Assembly (NCBI RefSeq): GCF_042956465.1
Contig: NZ_JBIBGL010000006.1
Location: forward strand, 372,001-436,000
Source: Embleya sp042956465
GTDB lineage: Bacteria > Actinomycetota > Actinomycetes > Streptomycetales > Streptomycetaceae
Length of the DNA stretch: 64,000 bases
Reading direction: 5' to 3'
Under the pieces are notes generated by a model. It was given only the letters and a program-made list of their open reading frames with translations. It was not told the DNA's origin and made no database searches. Shown one piece after another: positions 43,801 to 52,269 of this stretch; the first letter of the stretch is position 1, and each line of letters starts with the position of its first letter. Made by a program: the position numbers and the translations under genes.

Positions 43801-44807
43801 CCGTCGATGTCGGCCTGCTCGATGGTGTATTCGTCCTCCGGCAGGGCCAGGAGTCCGCGCGCCGGCGGCCCGAACGCGTCGCTGCCCTCCGCGGCGGCGC
43901 AGAAGCCCTGGCCCGGCGCCAGCGCGTAGCGCGTCGCGGCGGTGTCGTCGTGCGAAGCGTCCGGCCCGAGCAGCGGTTCCCAGCCGGGTACGAGGCAGAT
44001 GGTCAGTTCGCCGCTCGTGGGCGGTAGTTGCGCGACCGGCGTGACGAAATCCAGCACCAGGCCCAGGCGTCGCAGCAGCGTGGGGTGGTCGCCGAGCGAG
44101 GACAACAACTGGTGGAAGTCGATGTGCGGCACCTCCGGTGGCGGCGCGATGTGCGGGCCGTCGTCCGCGACCAGGCCGGCAACCTGCGGTTGCGGCTCGT
44201 GGAAGGCGAGGAACGCCTCCTGGGGGCTCAGGTCGGGCCGTACGAGTTCGCCCGGTTGTTCGGCGACCAGCCGGTCGGCGGCGGTGAGTTGCGTGACGAT
44301 GTTCTCACGCATGTTCTGCATGGTGCTCGGCATGTCGGCGGCGGCGGCGAACCCGGCGAGGCTGCTCATCTGCCGGCTCGGAGGCATGCTGTCGGGCGAC
44401 TCGGCCGCGGTATCCGCGAACGACTGGCGTGTGGTGTCCGCGAGTTCGCGAGCCGGGTAGGTCACCATGGTGTTCTGCCGGTGGTCGTCGAACTCGAACC
44501 GGTCCACCGGGGTGCCGGCGGGGAAGAACAGTTGCCACAGCGCGGAATCGGGCGGCGGTCCGGTGCGCGTGAGCGGTACGAGCGGAGTCTCACCGTCGGG
44601 GATGCCGGATGCGTCCGCGAGGAGGAGGGCGAACTCCGCGTCGGCCAGCCGCGCCGGCCAGTCCAGGAAGTCCGGGAACGCCGCGAGCGTGCCGGGCCCG
44701 TCGCTCTCCAGCCGAGGGGCCACGAACACGGACAGGCGCGCCTGCGTCCCGTCGGGGGACAGACCGGCCGGCAGGGTGATCCACTGGATGTGCTGTGCGG
44801 TCGTCAT
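40893..44807 (-). CDS. Very large beta-rich protein of unknown function (protease/hydrolase locus)
   Basis: The 1304-aa protein has GGAAGG 7 nt before its ATG. It lacks a signal peptide, transmembrane helix or recognised enzymatic motif. It is predicted to be mostly beta-strand with Pro- and Asp-rich linkers. Near residues 130-175 there is a Met/Ser-rich stretch (SPDSMPPSRQMSSLAGF). Strings such as GSSYRIRIRTVDLAGNGP (about 540), which recalls Ig-like or fibronectin-like folds, and paired LGF/LGL repeats in the last third suggest several tandem beta domains. It lies 83 nt after the 939-aa gene, same strand, and is probably co-transcribed. Not related by obvious sequence to known toxins; a structural or substrate protein for the neighbouring proteases is one guess. 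Confidence 0.75.
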   Translation of the reverse strand: MTTAQHIQWITLPAGLSPDGTQARLSVFVAPRLESDGPGTLAAFPDFLDWPARLADAEFALLLADASGIPDGETPLVPLTRTGPPPDSALWQLFFPAGTPVDRFEFDDHRQNTMVTYPARELADTTRQSFADTAAESPDSMPPSRQMSSLAGFAAAADMPSTMQNMRENIVTQLTAADRLVAEQPGELVRPDLSPQEAFLAFHEPQPQVAGLVADDGPHIAPPPEVPHIDFHQLLSSLGDHPTLLRRLGLVLDFVTPVAQLPPTSGELTICLVPGWEPLLGPDASHDDTAATRYALAPGQGFCAAAEGSDAFGPPARGLLALPEDEYTIEQADIDGVTLKLLAAAVAADTDGDAEAAPPTVRTKGLSLVLGDRTRHLHDNFRRAAERQDTLVGETTVVLTAEDLVRGHRLDVFDERRQKWFSLHEREVAYDRAGSPGDHLATASDEGFFQLSLATPTAAPGAGQRVHVHEHLVTWDGWALSAPLPGKALANGEGPERIPNAAATTLPLEIETHVRPGSLPRLRFGSSYRIRIRTVDLAGNGPTLEEADGLLDQDVLVLPATGAPVFRRFEAVPPPLLLPRVEFTEGTSAHRLVIRSTAELSPAQYAETFNASPPVADGTHPPYHEIDERHVVAPKTSLECVERHGRLDEAIGSGDADAHRRMYTIASRESGSLDDPSLPGMASVTYPSATPDGSEGHYVLYTGETVELPYLPDPLAEGVVFHELPGMPARQAFEVPWNAADWHAPQSLRLCIREGDGAPVFDPSTRVLTVLLPKATVATVRVCSRVKVNEKTMGMLKWCRDALDPDQFENVMAAARANRHWMLTPWYDVTLVHAVQRPLIAPLLTLNDAPDRMPGATGEHLVGSLELSAASTERVDMIASWSENVDDLTMPGPSVLDVTAPVFRLPLAAAVPRDPVASEDSPSTLDGDTLTFNTFVAEELAFAVEPGRPPATPVPAKCEFGDSKHRDVTFTPVATTRFADYFPPEFARDTDRELLSVHGEPVEHSVLSSAKPAAPHVLGTFLTLGFETFGSLPDGLERRRRGGGFRVYLSRPWYSSGNGELLAVVLGLEGDEQPLQAHPFITLMGRDPIRGAAPVFLPSASDFPGAQTTLDVALPEVFDGFAVTAAGFEPTFDGPSGRWYVDIDVDTGDAYFPFLRPALARLQRRSLEGFQLSRIVLADTLRLLPERTLTVSGTDPLSVRLTGPAYHDDNSPPTVSAGFQVRDPDLPDPVLGWIDLDETITELSADDDTSLFPTYSAEIPLPTPRPDRPLRLLVSEMASMRSDFATDEFGPATESLVYADAVEL

Positions 44808-44890
44808 GGGCCTGCCTTCCTGGCGGGGTCACCCGGGGGTGCGGCTCGAATCGGGTGGGCACGGCGGATCGGGGTCGCCGCGGCCCGGGT

Positions 44891-47710
44891 TCACGCGGCG
44901 TAGCCCTCGCAGAGCTCGACAAAGTCGTCGAGAGCCATGCAGTCCGTGAACGACGGGTCGCCCGCGGAACCGGCGAAGCGGCGCTCCAGCGAGAGGCTCA
45001 CGGATTTGCTGAAGAACGCGACGCGGACGCTGACGGTGACGCTGCCCTGGCCGACCACCTCGCAGATGCCGTTGTCCTTGTGGTACGTGAGGGCGAGGTA
45101 GAACTCGACGGTGATGCTCACGATGCCCAGCACGGACAGGTAGCCGCCGCAGCGCACGTATCCGGTGAGCGTGACCGAGTCGCCGGTCATCTGGAACGCG
45201 ATCCCCGCCATCAAATGCACGCCGCCGCTGGCCACGCCCAGGTCGAGCGACGCGTTGCCGCCGAACTCCAGCGAACCCTCGATCTGTTCGATGCCGCGGC
45301 CGCGCGTGCTCACTTCGAGAGCGAAGAAGCCGCCGCCGCCGAACATCGACACGCTGATGTTGAACGGGTTCTGCCGTTCGGAGACGGCGAAGCGGAACCG
45401 TGCCGGCGCATCGTCGAAGGGGATGGTCAGGCGTGCGGACAGGGCGACGTTGCTCAGGTTGAACATGCCCAGTGACAGCGTCGGCAGGGTCAGCGAGTAG
45501 CCGGCGGTGATGCCGGAGGTGCTCACGTCGACGAACGCGCCACTGCCGAACCCGTCCGCGGGCAGCGCCTCGCGGAGCTGGTTGACGAACTCGAGGGCCT
45601 TCTCGAACGTGACCGCGACGCCTGCGGCGGTGACGTCCGGTTTGCTGCCGGGGCGCGCGGTGAAGGTCAGGCGTTCGAAGTCGACCCGCACGACGTCGGC
45701 GAACACGAATGCGAAGCGCCTGAGTTCCCCGCGCACGCTGGACTTGCTCAGGGCGTCCGGCGAGCGCACGGTGGTCGCTTCGAGGACGAGTGCGGCCGCG
45801 CTCAGATCCAGCAGAGGAAAATCGTTCCTCAGCCGGGGCTTCCACACGTACCGCAGTTCGGACCCGGAGCCGTCGAGCAGGTTGCCCACGCGCATGAGTG
45901 GCACCGGGAGCAGTTCCTGGGAGACACCGTCGAGCCGGCGGCGGATCTCGTCCTCGCCGAGATCCTTCAACTCCGCGACGGATGTCGCCGGGACGTCCGC
46001 GAGCAGGTCGGCCAGGTCGACGGGGCCCAGCAGTTTCGTGCCCTCGAAGATCCGTGCCAACGTCGCGGAGTCGACTCCCGCCGCCTCGCCCGCCGCGCCG
46101 ACGAAATTCGGCGCGAGCAACCCGGCTTGGGTGGTGACGACCTGGACCGCCGTGCTGGGTTTGGCCAGGCCGCCCGCCTTCTCGGCGGAAAGGCTCATCG
46201 GCAGTTTGTCGACCAGGTGCAGGAATGCGCCGGTGGGCTGGCCGTCCAGGCCCTGTCGGAGGTAGGCGTCATGCAGTCGCACGGCGGTGTCGGTGGCCAG
46301 GCCGGTGAGTTGTTCGACCGCGGGCACCCGTGCCACCGCGTCGACCATGGCGGGAAGTACGCCCGCCGGGTGCCCGGAGGCCGAGGTCAGGGTGAAGCGC
46401 GCCGAGGTCACGGGCATGCTCGTGCTGCCGTCGGCGCTCGGATTCTCGGCCATGGCGACCGTCTGTCCGCCCAGCCCCAGGTTCGTGCGGTCGGCGGTGG
46501 CCGGGTTGTTGTAGACCCCCGCCATTCGGTCGAGGGCGTCGGAGAAGGCGAACACGAGCGGCATGTCCATGGTGACGTGCCGGCCCTCGGCGTCGGTCGC
46601 GGTGGCGTGGAACTGCAACGGCACGCCGCCGACGGTCACCCAGAACGCGCCCGCGCCGAGATCGACCACGGGAGTGATCGTGTCGGTGAGCCGCATGGAC
46701 CGGAACGGCAATTGCCGGCCCTGATGTTGGTCGTAGCCCGCACCCGCGCCGTAGGTGACCTCGGCCTGATCCACCACGATGTGCGCTTCCTTGCGCAGGT
46801 AGGCGACCGACGTGCCGTCGCCGGGGTCGTCGTAGAACCGCTTGGTGGTCTCGACGAAGGAGGCCGGGTGTCCGCTGCTGAGGAAGCCGTGGCGCACGGT
46901 GTGCACGAACTGATCGCGCCCGAGCGAGGCGATGTGCTCGTAGCCGGTCAGACTCACCGAGGAAAAGCCCGGCGCGATGGGCCAGGAACCGCTCATGCGC
47001 ACCGTCGCGCCCAGCGGCGTGAGCATGAACCGGTCGGCCAGCAGGGGCCGACGCAGCAGAGCCCCGTCCGGGCCGACGAACTCGTCCAGGCTGGTGAGGG
47101 CGACCAGGTCGCCGGGCACGGTCGGATCCAGCGGCATGCCGGTGCGTGGCGGGCGTCCGGATGCCTCGGCGAACGCCTTCAGGTGTACCGGCCCGCCGGC
47201 GGCGCCGGACAATTCGACGTGCCACAGTTCGGCGCGCCCGTCGAGCGTGACCGGATCGATCAGCGGATCCGACCAGGCAAACCCCGAACCGTCGTGGTCG
47301 TGGCCCAGCAGCACGCGGGTGGGGAACTCGATGGCGGTGCGCGGGATTCCGTCGAACAGAGCCGGTTCGTTCGGGTCGTCCCGCGGCTGGTCGGCCGGGA
47401 CGATCGTCGGGATCAGCCGGTTCCAGTCCAGCAGCGCACCCACGGTCAGGTCGATGCCGTCCTCTCCGTCCGGAAGCAGGAACACCAGCGTGCTCCGCCC
47501 CGACGCGAAGGCGGGCACGGTCTCCGGGAACTGCCCGCCGGACAGCACACCTTCGCTCATGTGCTGGGACGGTGAGTGGAGCAGCACCAGTGCCGGCGCG
47601 GTGGGGTCCTCCCGGACCAGGCGCGCCCCCTCGCGCCGGAGGTTGACGACCTCCACGTGCAGGAGAAGCATGTCCTCGATGCGGAGGACGCGGAACGGGT
47701 CGGCAGTCAT
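44891..47710 (-). CDS. Large beta-rich protein of unknown function, amphipathic C-terminal region
   Basis: The 939-aa protein has GGAAGG before its ATG. Its first part (about 1-450) is a mix of beta domains. A helical middle (about 450-630; AGLLAPNFVGAAGEAAGVDSATLARIF, VDLADLLADVPATSVAELKDLGEDEIRRRLD) follows. The last 250 residues alternate polar and hydrophobic residues in strand-length runs (ALSARLTIPF, FRFAVSERQ, NISVSMFGGGGFFALEVS, SLEFGGNASLDLGVASGGVHLMAGIAF, VTLTGYVRCGG, ISITVEFYLALTY, GSVTVSVRVAFFSKSVSLSLERR), resembling a beta-barrel or beta-prism. There is no signal peptide. The gene heads a two-gene unit with the 1304-aa gene. Confidence 0.75.
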   Translation of the reverse strand: MTADPFRVLRIEDMLLLHVEVVNLRREGARLVREDPTAPALVLLHSPSQHMSEGVLSGGQFPETVPAFASGRSTLVFLLPDGEDGIDLTVGALLDWNRLIPTIVPADQPRDDPNEPALFDGIPRTAIEFPTRVLLGHDHDGSGFAWSDPLIDPVTLDGRAELWHVELSGAAGGPVHLKAFAEASGRPPRTGMPLDPTVPGDLVALTSLDEFVGPDGALLRRPLLADRFMLTPLGATVRMSGSWPIAPGFSSVSLTGYEHIASLGRDQFVHTVRHGFLSSGHPASFVETTKRFYDDPGDGTSVAYLRKEAHIVVDQAEVTYGAGAGYDQHQGRQLPFRSMRLTDTITPVVDLGAGAFWVTVGGVPLQFHATATDAEGRHVTMDMPLVFAFSDALDRMAGVYNNPATADRTNLGLGGQTVAMAENPSADGSTSMPVTSARFTLTSASGHPAGVLPAMVDAVARVPAVEQLTGLATDTAVRLHDAYLRQGLDGQPTGAFLHLVDKLPMSLSAEKAGGLAKPSTAVQVVTTQAGLLAPNFVGAAGEAAGVDSATLARIFEGTKLLGPVDLADLLADVPATSVAELKDLGEDEIRRRLDGVSQELLPVPLMRVGNLLDGSGSELRYVWKPRLRNDFPLLDLSAAALVLEATTVRSPDALSKSSVRGELRRFAFVFADVVRVDFERLTFTARPGSKPDVTAAGVAVTFEKALEFVNQLREALPADGFGSGAFVDVSTSGITAGYSLTLPTLSLGMFNLSNVALSARLTIPFDDAPARFRFAVSERQNPFNISVSMFGGGGFFALEVSTRGRGIEQIEGSLEFGGNASLDLGVASGGVHLMAGIAFQMTGDSVTLTGYVRCGGYLSVLGIVSITVEFYLALTYHKDNGICEVVGQGSVTVSVRVAFFSKSVSLSLERRFAGSAGDPSFTDCMALDDFVELCEGYAA

Positions 47711-47861
47711 GGCTGCCCGCCTTCCGATCGACTGGCCGTGGTACGCACCTCGCCGACCGTCCGGCCACGGCGGGGCACGCGACCTGTCTCCAGCGTGACA
47801 AACGCCGCTCCCGCACGCACCTTTTGGGCTCGATGTGCCACCGCCGGTCGCCGGGAGCGCC

Positions 47862-47896
47862 GTGGAGGGGCGACGCGCGCCGCGCCGCCCCTCCAC
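47862..47896 (-). terminator. Hairpin between the DUF2278-LTD and 939-aa genes
   Basis: GTGGAGGGGCG (47862-47872) and CGCCCCTCCAC (47886-47896): an 11-bp perfect stem with a 13-nt loop, 49 nt after the DUF2278 stop. Confidence 0.5.
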
Positions 47897-47931
47897 CACG
47901 TACCGATCGGATCCACACGTACCGATCGGAT
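47897..47931. repeat. Tandem 16-bp direct repeat with a CCGATCGG palindrome
   Basis: CACGTACCGATCGGAT occurs at 47897-47912 and 47916-47931 (19-bp period). Each copy contains the 8-bp palindrome CCGATCGG, and a partial third CCGATC follows near 47940. It lies between two genes of the protease locus and may bind a regulator. Confidence 0.5.
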
Positions 47932-47944
47932 TCGCACGCCCCGA

Positions 47945-48949
47945 TCAGAACACGATCGTCCAACCCTCGCGTCGTGCGCGGTCCGCGGTGTACGTGACGC
48001 CGTGCACCTTGAGTCCGGCCGGGTCGAGCAGGGTGATCGCGCCGCCGCGGTTCCCGAGTTGGAACGCCGGGTTACCGGACACCACCAGAACGGCACCGGG
48101 TGCCACCGTGGTCGCGGGGAGGGGGAGCGCGGTCTTGTTGCGGTCCACGAGCCGCCATCCGTCGAGCACGATCGGTTCGGGGGAGGCGTTGAGCAGGGTG
48201 ACGGTCTCCGCCTCGGGCGCCGGCCCCGGCGGGTTGACCAGCGCCGCGACGATCCGCAGCGGTTCCTCGCCCGAGCCCGGGAGGGGTGGCGCGGTGTCGA
48301 GGGCGTGGCCGGTGGTGTCGTCGGTGTGCCACGCCTGGGACTGGAAGGCCAGGAAGACGGCCACCCAGCGGCCGTCCGGCAGACGGATCAGCAGGCCGCC
48401 ATCCTGCCAGACCCCGTCGTCCCCGCGGAACTCCTCGCTGTTGCCCTGGTTCATGTGCACGTCGTGCACACCGTTGCCGGGCAGAAAGCCGAACACCTTG
48501 TCCGGCTTGTCGGGTTCCGGGCCGAAGCGCTGGCCGAACACGTAGACCGCGGCCGCCGGGTCGCCGATCGCGCGCTGTACGTAGTGGTCGAGCAGATCCG
48601 CCAGGTCGTTGTCCTCGCCGGGCACGTCCGGGGGCAGCGGCCGGGCGGTCGCCGGGTCGAAGAGGTTGGCGCGGATGTAGTCGAGCGCGGCGCCGCCGGG
48701 CTGCGACGCGAGCGCGCTCCACCCACTGCCCGCGGCCGGCAGCGAGTCGGTCAACGGATGGCGGAAGTCCTCCACCACCACGAACAGCAGCTCGGACGGT
48801 GCTTCCTTGGAGAGTACGTTGATCGCCGCACGGTACGCGGTGCCGGCGTCGTCGGTCAGATGGATCTGGTAGTGCGGCGTGCCGGCAGCGCCTTCACGTA
48901 CGCGCGCCACCGCCCGCGCGGCCAGAACTCCGTAGTCCCTCAGCGGCAT
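47945..48949 (-). CDS. DUF2278 (YukJ-like) protein fused to a lamin-tail domain
   Basis: The 334-aa two-domain protein has DUF2278 at residues 1-215: VYVFGQRFGPEPDKPDKVFG, then GFLPGNGVHDVHMNQGN, whose conserved PGNGxHDxHMNQG looks like a metal or catalytic site. A lamin-tail (LTD) beta-sandwich follows at about 230-334 (RIVAALVNPPGPAPEAETVTLLNASPEPIVLDGWRL). YukJ-type proteins have no proven activity. LTD domains often accompany nucleases, proteases and secreted proteins. GGAAGGG lies 6 nt before ATG 48949, which fixes the start against an in-frame ATG two codons upstream. It is divergent from the S8 protease gene across 287 nt. Confidence 0.82.
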   Translation of the reverse strand: MPLRDYGVLAARAVARVREGAAGTPHYQIHLTDDAGTAYRAAINVLSKEAPSELLFVVVEDFRHPLTDSLPAAGSGWSALASQPGGAALDYIRANLFDPATARPLPPDVPGEDNDLADLLDHYVQRAIGDPAAAVYVFGQRFGPEPDKPDKVFGFLPGNGVHDVHMNQGNSEEFRGDDGVWQDGGLLIRLPDGRWVAVFLAFQSQAWHTDDTTGHALDTAPPLPGSGEEPLRIVAALVNPPGPAPEAETVTLLNASPEPIVLDGWRLVDRNKTALPLPATTVAPGAVLVVSGNPAFQLGNRGGAITLLDPAGLKVHGVTYTADRARREGWTIVF

Positions 48950-49236
48950 GGGCATCCCTTCCCACCGGGCCCGGCCCGCGCCGGGCGGCCCGACCATCGT
49001 GGCGGCCGGGCACACCGGAATCGGGCGCGACACACCGGCCGCCGACGACCCGCACCCGATCGCCGACCCGGCCCGAGAACGCTCGACCCGATTCGACGCG
49101 ACCCCGCCCGCGCCCTGTCCCGGTGCCGGGCGCCGCGACGGGGTGAACGTTGCCGGGCGCGGCACTAGGCTGGAAGAGCGGCCCCCGTCCCAGGGTGGAA
49201 CGCGGGGCGGCTTCGCTCGCGCATTCCGGAGGAGCC

Positions 49237-51000
49237 ATGTCGCCCATCGACGAGAAACACGATTCGCTCATCGCCAACGGCATCCTGGACCTGGGCGCTC
49301 CGATCGGGGACGAGGAAGAGCTCTACGACGGCGGCTCGTGCCGGGCCTACACCTTCGGGCGCATCTACTTCCATCCGCGTGTGGGCGAGGCGTTCGAGAT
49401 GCACGGACTCGTCATGGACGGCTACCTCGGGATGGGCGCGGAGACCGGCGGACTGGGGTACCCGACCACCGACGAGACGGACAGTCCGGATGTCGCCGGC
49501 GGGCGGATGAACGCCTTCGAACTCGGCACCATCACGTTCGATCCGGTCTCCGGCATCGACGTGCGGACGATCGATCCACCGCTCGCCCCGCAGGTCGTCG
49601 TCAAGATCGCCGACGGGGCCTTCGTGCCGCTGGGCCAGGGCGGCAGCCTCGACCTGGACCGGTTCGCCGCCGATGTGCTGGGCCCCGGAAGCGAATTGGC
49701 CGTCGAGGCGGTGCGGGCGCTGCTGCCCGACCTGGCGTTGCGCCGGGTCTTCGACGGACTGTCCGGGGAGCAGATCCAGGTGCTGGTCGATCAGGCCGTC
49801 CAGGAGGAACCGGACTACGAGCGAACGAACTTCGACAACTACCTGGAGATCGACTGCCCCGTCGGATTCGACACCGAGGCACTCGCCGGCGCCATGGCCG
49901 CGTTCGGGGGCAACGTCGAATTCGCGTACGGCATGCCGCCCGCGTCGGATCCGGCCGTCGTCGGCACGGGCAATCCGCTCTTCTTCCGACAGGGCTACCT
50001 GGACCCGGCGCTGGACGGCATCGGTGTACAGACGGCCTGGGCCAAGGGCGCGGACGGCAACGGCACGCAGTTCATCGACGTCGAGCAGGGCTGGTTCGTC
50101 GGCCACGAGGACCTTCCCCCGGGACTGCGCCTGATCGACGGCGTCAATGCCCCGCGGAGCTTCCAGCACGGCGCCGCCGTCCTCGGCTCGATCACCGGCC
50201 TCGACAACACCCGGGGCATCTGCGGGATGGCACCGAACACGTCGGCACGAATGATCTCCTATTTCCACCCGAGGCAGGTCTTCAACTCGCCGGAGTCCCG
50301 GCAACGAATCGCCAACGCCATCATGCGAGCCCAGTCGGAACTCTCCGCCGGCGACGTGCTGCTGCTGGAAGCGCAGTTGGAGGCGCGGATCAACGGAGTG
50401 CCCAGCCTGGTGCCCGTGGAGACCGACCCGGGCTGCTTCGCCGCGATCGCCTTGGCCACCGCCCGCGGTGTGAGCGTGGTGGAGGCGGCCGGCAACAACG
50501 GCGCCAACCTCGACGAATTCCGCGACCCGGTCACCAACCGGCGTGTCCTCAACCGCAACGAGCCGGCCGAGTTCCGCGAGTCGCGGGCCGTCGTGGTGGG
50601 GTCCGGCACGTCCGCGCAGCCGCACGCCCGCATCCGGGTGGAGAACGAGCCCACCGGCTCGAAGGTGAGCAGCTTCGGCAGCCGCGTCGACTGCTTCGCG
50701 TGGGGCGAGAACATCGTCACCGCGGGCAACCCGAACACGCCCACGAAACCCGACGCCTACTGGACCGGGCCGTTCTTCGGCGGCACCTCGGGTGCCGCCG
50801 CGATCATCGCCGGGGTGTGCCTGCTGGTGCAGGACCTGTTCACCAGACTGAACCCGGGCGTCGGTGCACCGGGCAAGCTGCGCCCGAGTCGGCTGCGCAC
50901 GGTGTTGACCACCCCGAGCAACAGCACGGCGGGCGCTCCCGGCGCGTCCATCGGGGTGATGCCGGACCTGAAGAAGCTGATCGCGCACGAATTCGTCTAG
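49237..51000 (+). CDS. LGFP-repeat subtilisin-like (S8) serine protease
   Basis: The 587-aa protease has an N-terminal LGFP-type region (residues 10-110: LIANGILDLGAPIGDEEE, then DGYLGMGAETGGLGYPTTDE), often cell-wall associated, a linker (115-245) and an S8 catalytic domain. Asp281 in QFIDVEQGW, His311 in FQHGAAVLG, the AAGNNG oxyanion Asn at 420-421, and Ser518 in GGTSGAA form the full set. There is no signal peptide, so it must stay inside, be exported by a non-Sec route, or be released by lysis. GGAGGA precedes the ATG. A membrane-protein gene follows after 22 nt. It is the divergent partner of the DUF2278-LTD gene. Confidence 0.9.
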   Translation: MSPIDEKHDSLIANGILDLGAPIGDEEELYDGGSCRAYTFGRIYFHPRVGEAFEMHGLVMDGYLGMGAETGGLGYPTTDETDSPDVAGGRMNAFELGTITFDPVSGIDVRTIDPPLAPQVVVKIADGAFVPLGQGGSLDLDRFAADVLGPGSELAVEAVRALLPDLALRRVFDGLSGEQIQVLVDQAVQEEPDYERTNFDNYLEIDCPVGFDTEALAGAMAAFGGNVEFAYGMPPASDPAVVGTGNPLFFRQGYLDPALDGIGVQTAWAKGADGNGTQFIDVEQGWFVGHEDLPPGLRLIDGVNAPRSFQHGAAVLGSITGLDNTRGICGMAPNTSARMISYFHPRQVFNSPESRQRIANAIMRAQSELSAGDVLLLEAQLEARINGVPSLVPVETDPGCFAAIALATARGVSVVEAAGNNGANLDEFRDPVTNRRVLNRNEPAEFRESRAVVVGSGTSAQPHARIRVENEPTGSKVSSFGSRVDCFAWGENIVTAGNPNTPTKPDAYWTGPFFGGTSGAAAIIAGVCLLVQDLFTRLNPGVGAPGKLRPSRLRTVLTTPSNSTAGAPGASIGVMPDLKKLIAHEFV

Positions 51001-51022
51001 GCCGTCGTTCATAGTCGAATAC

Positions 51023-52219
51023 ATGGAGTCAAACTCGACACCCTCGGACTCGACATCCTCCAACTCGCCACCCTCGGGTGCGACGCCCTCGAACTCGCCT
51101 CTTTCCGCACAGCCCCCCACCGATTCCCGCCGATACGGGCGCGCGCAGGCACGCAACCTCCGACGGCACGAACGCGGACAGTGGGAACTGCGCGAAGGAC
51201 TGCGCTCGCGTGTCATCGAACTCGAGGCACTCCTCAAGAGCAAGACCGCGCCCGGACCACTCGCCCCGTGCGACCAGGTCCTGGCGGACCAGGCCTTCGA
51301 ATCGCTCGACGAGGCGAAACGAGCCCTGGGGCACGAACACGGCCGACCGGCCGCACACATCGCGGTCGCCCAGACGAAACTGGACGTCGCCTACATCATC
51401 CTGCTGCGACTCCTGACGCTGAAGGACGTCACCGCACACCTGCCCGGCATCGTGGCCTTCGTCAAGGAGCACCTGCCGCTCGGCGACGAACGCCGCGCCC
51501 ACGTGGACGAAATCGCACTGTCCGTACGCGCGGGCGACACACTGACCGAGAACCAGCGGGAAGTCCTGGTCGACGCCTCGACCGTGGCCCACCAGGTGCA
51601 CCTGAAGGAGAAGCTCAGGGTCCGCAGCTTCGCGTACATCGTCTTCGGCGTCACCGCGGCGCTCGCCGTCATCGCCGCCCTGATCGCCCTCGCCGGTGCC
51701 GCCTCGCCCGGGACGGTCCCGTTGTGCTTCAACCCCCCGGGAATCGGCATCGTCTGCGCCACCGCCACCTCCACTGCCGGCACCGCAGGAAACGGCGACC
51801 GGTTCGCCGGGCGCAGCCTGGACCAGATGTACGCCGACGTCGCCTCCCAGTGGGACTACCCGGTGGTGGAACTGGTCGGCCTGGTCGCCGCAGCCGTGGC
51901 CGCCGCCGCATCGCTGCGCCGGATCCACGGCACCTCGACGCCGTACAACGTGCCCGTGGCACTGGCCCTGCTCAAGCTCCCCACCGGTGCGCTCACCGCC
52001 CTCCTGGGCCTGTTGCTCATGCGCGGCGACTTCATTCCCGGTCTGAGTGCGCTCGACTCGTCCGCGCAGATCATCGCCTGGGCGGTCATCTTCGGCTACG
52101 CACAACAGCTGTTCACCCGCTTCGTGGACAACCAGGCCCAGTTGGTCCTCAATTCGGTCGGCGGCCCGGTGACCAACCCCGGCAAGACGACACGCAACTC
52201 ACCGGCCCAACCGGGCTGA
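51023..52219 (+). CDS. Membrane protein of unknown function next to the S8 protease
   Basis: The 398-aa protein has about 50 low-complexity Ser/Pro/Thr-rich N-terminal residues, a long helical cytoplasmic region (50-190; ELREGLRSRVIELEALLKSK), a membrane helix near 203-225 (FAYIVFGVTAALAVIAALIAL), a loop with two Cys near 232-245, then about three more helices (VVELVGLVAAAVAAAASL, YNVPVALALLKLPTGALTALLGLLLM, AQIIAWAVIFGYAQQLFT). It starts 22 nt after the S8 stop, so the two form one operon. It may act as a membrane anchor, receptor or pore for the locus. No family is recognised. Confidence 0.75.
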   Translation: MESNSTPSDSTSSNSPPSGATPSNSPLSAQPPTDSRRYGRAQARNLRRHERGQWELREGLRSRVIELEALLKSKTAPGPLAPCDQVLADQAFESLDEAKRALGHEHGRPAAHIAVAQTKLDVAYIILLRLLTLKDVTAHLPGIVAFVKEHLPLGDERRAHVDEIALSVRAGDTLTENQREVLVDASTVAHQVHLKEKLRVRSFAYIVFGVTAALAVIAALIALAGAASPGTVPLCFNPPGIGIVCATATSTAGTAGNGDRFAGRSLDQMYADVASQWDYPVVELVGLVAAAVAAAASLRRIHGTSTPYNVPVALALLKLPTGALTALLGLLLMRGDFIPGLSALDSSAQIIAWAVIFGYAQQLFTRFVDNQAQLVLNSVGGPVTNPGKTTRNSPAQPG

Positions 52220-52269
52220 GCCGGCCACGGACGCGCCGGCGCCCGCCGCGGACGACGCGGGCACTCGGG

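Noticed and set aside
40893..47710. Treating the two giant proteins as contractile injection or phage tail components
   Set aside because: No sheath, baseplate, AAA+ or LysM-type tail gene is nearby, and I see no recognisable tail motif.
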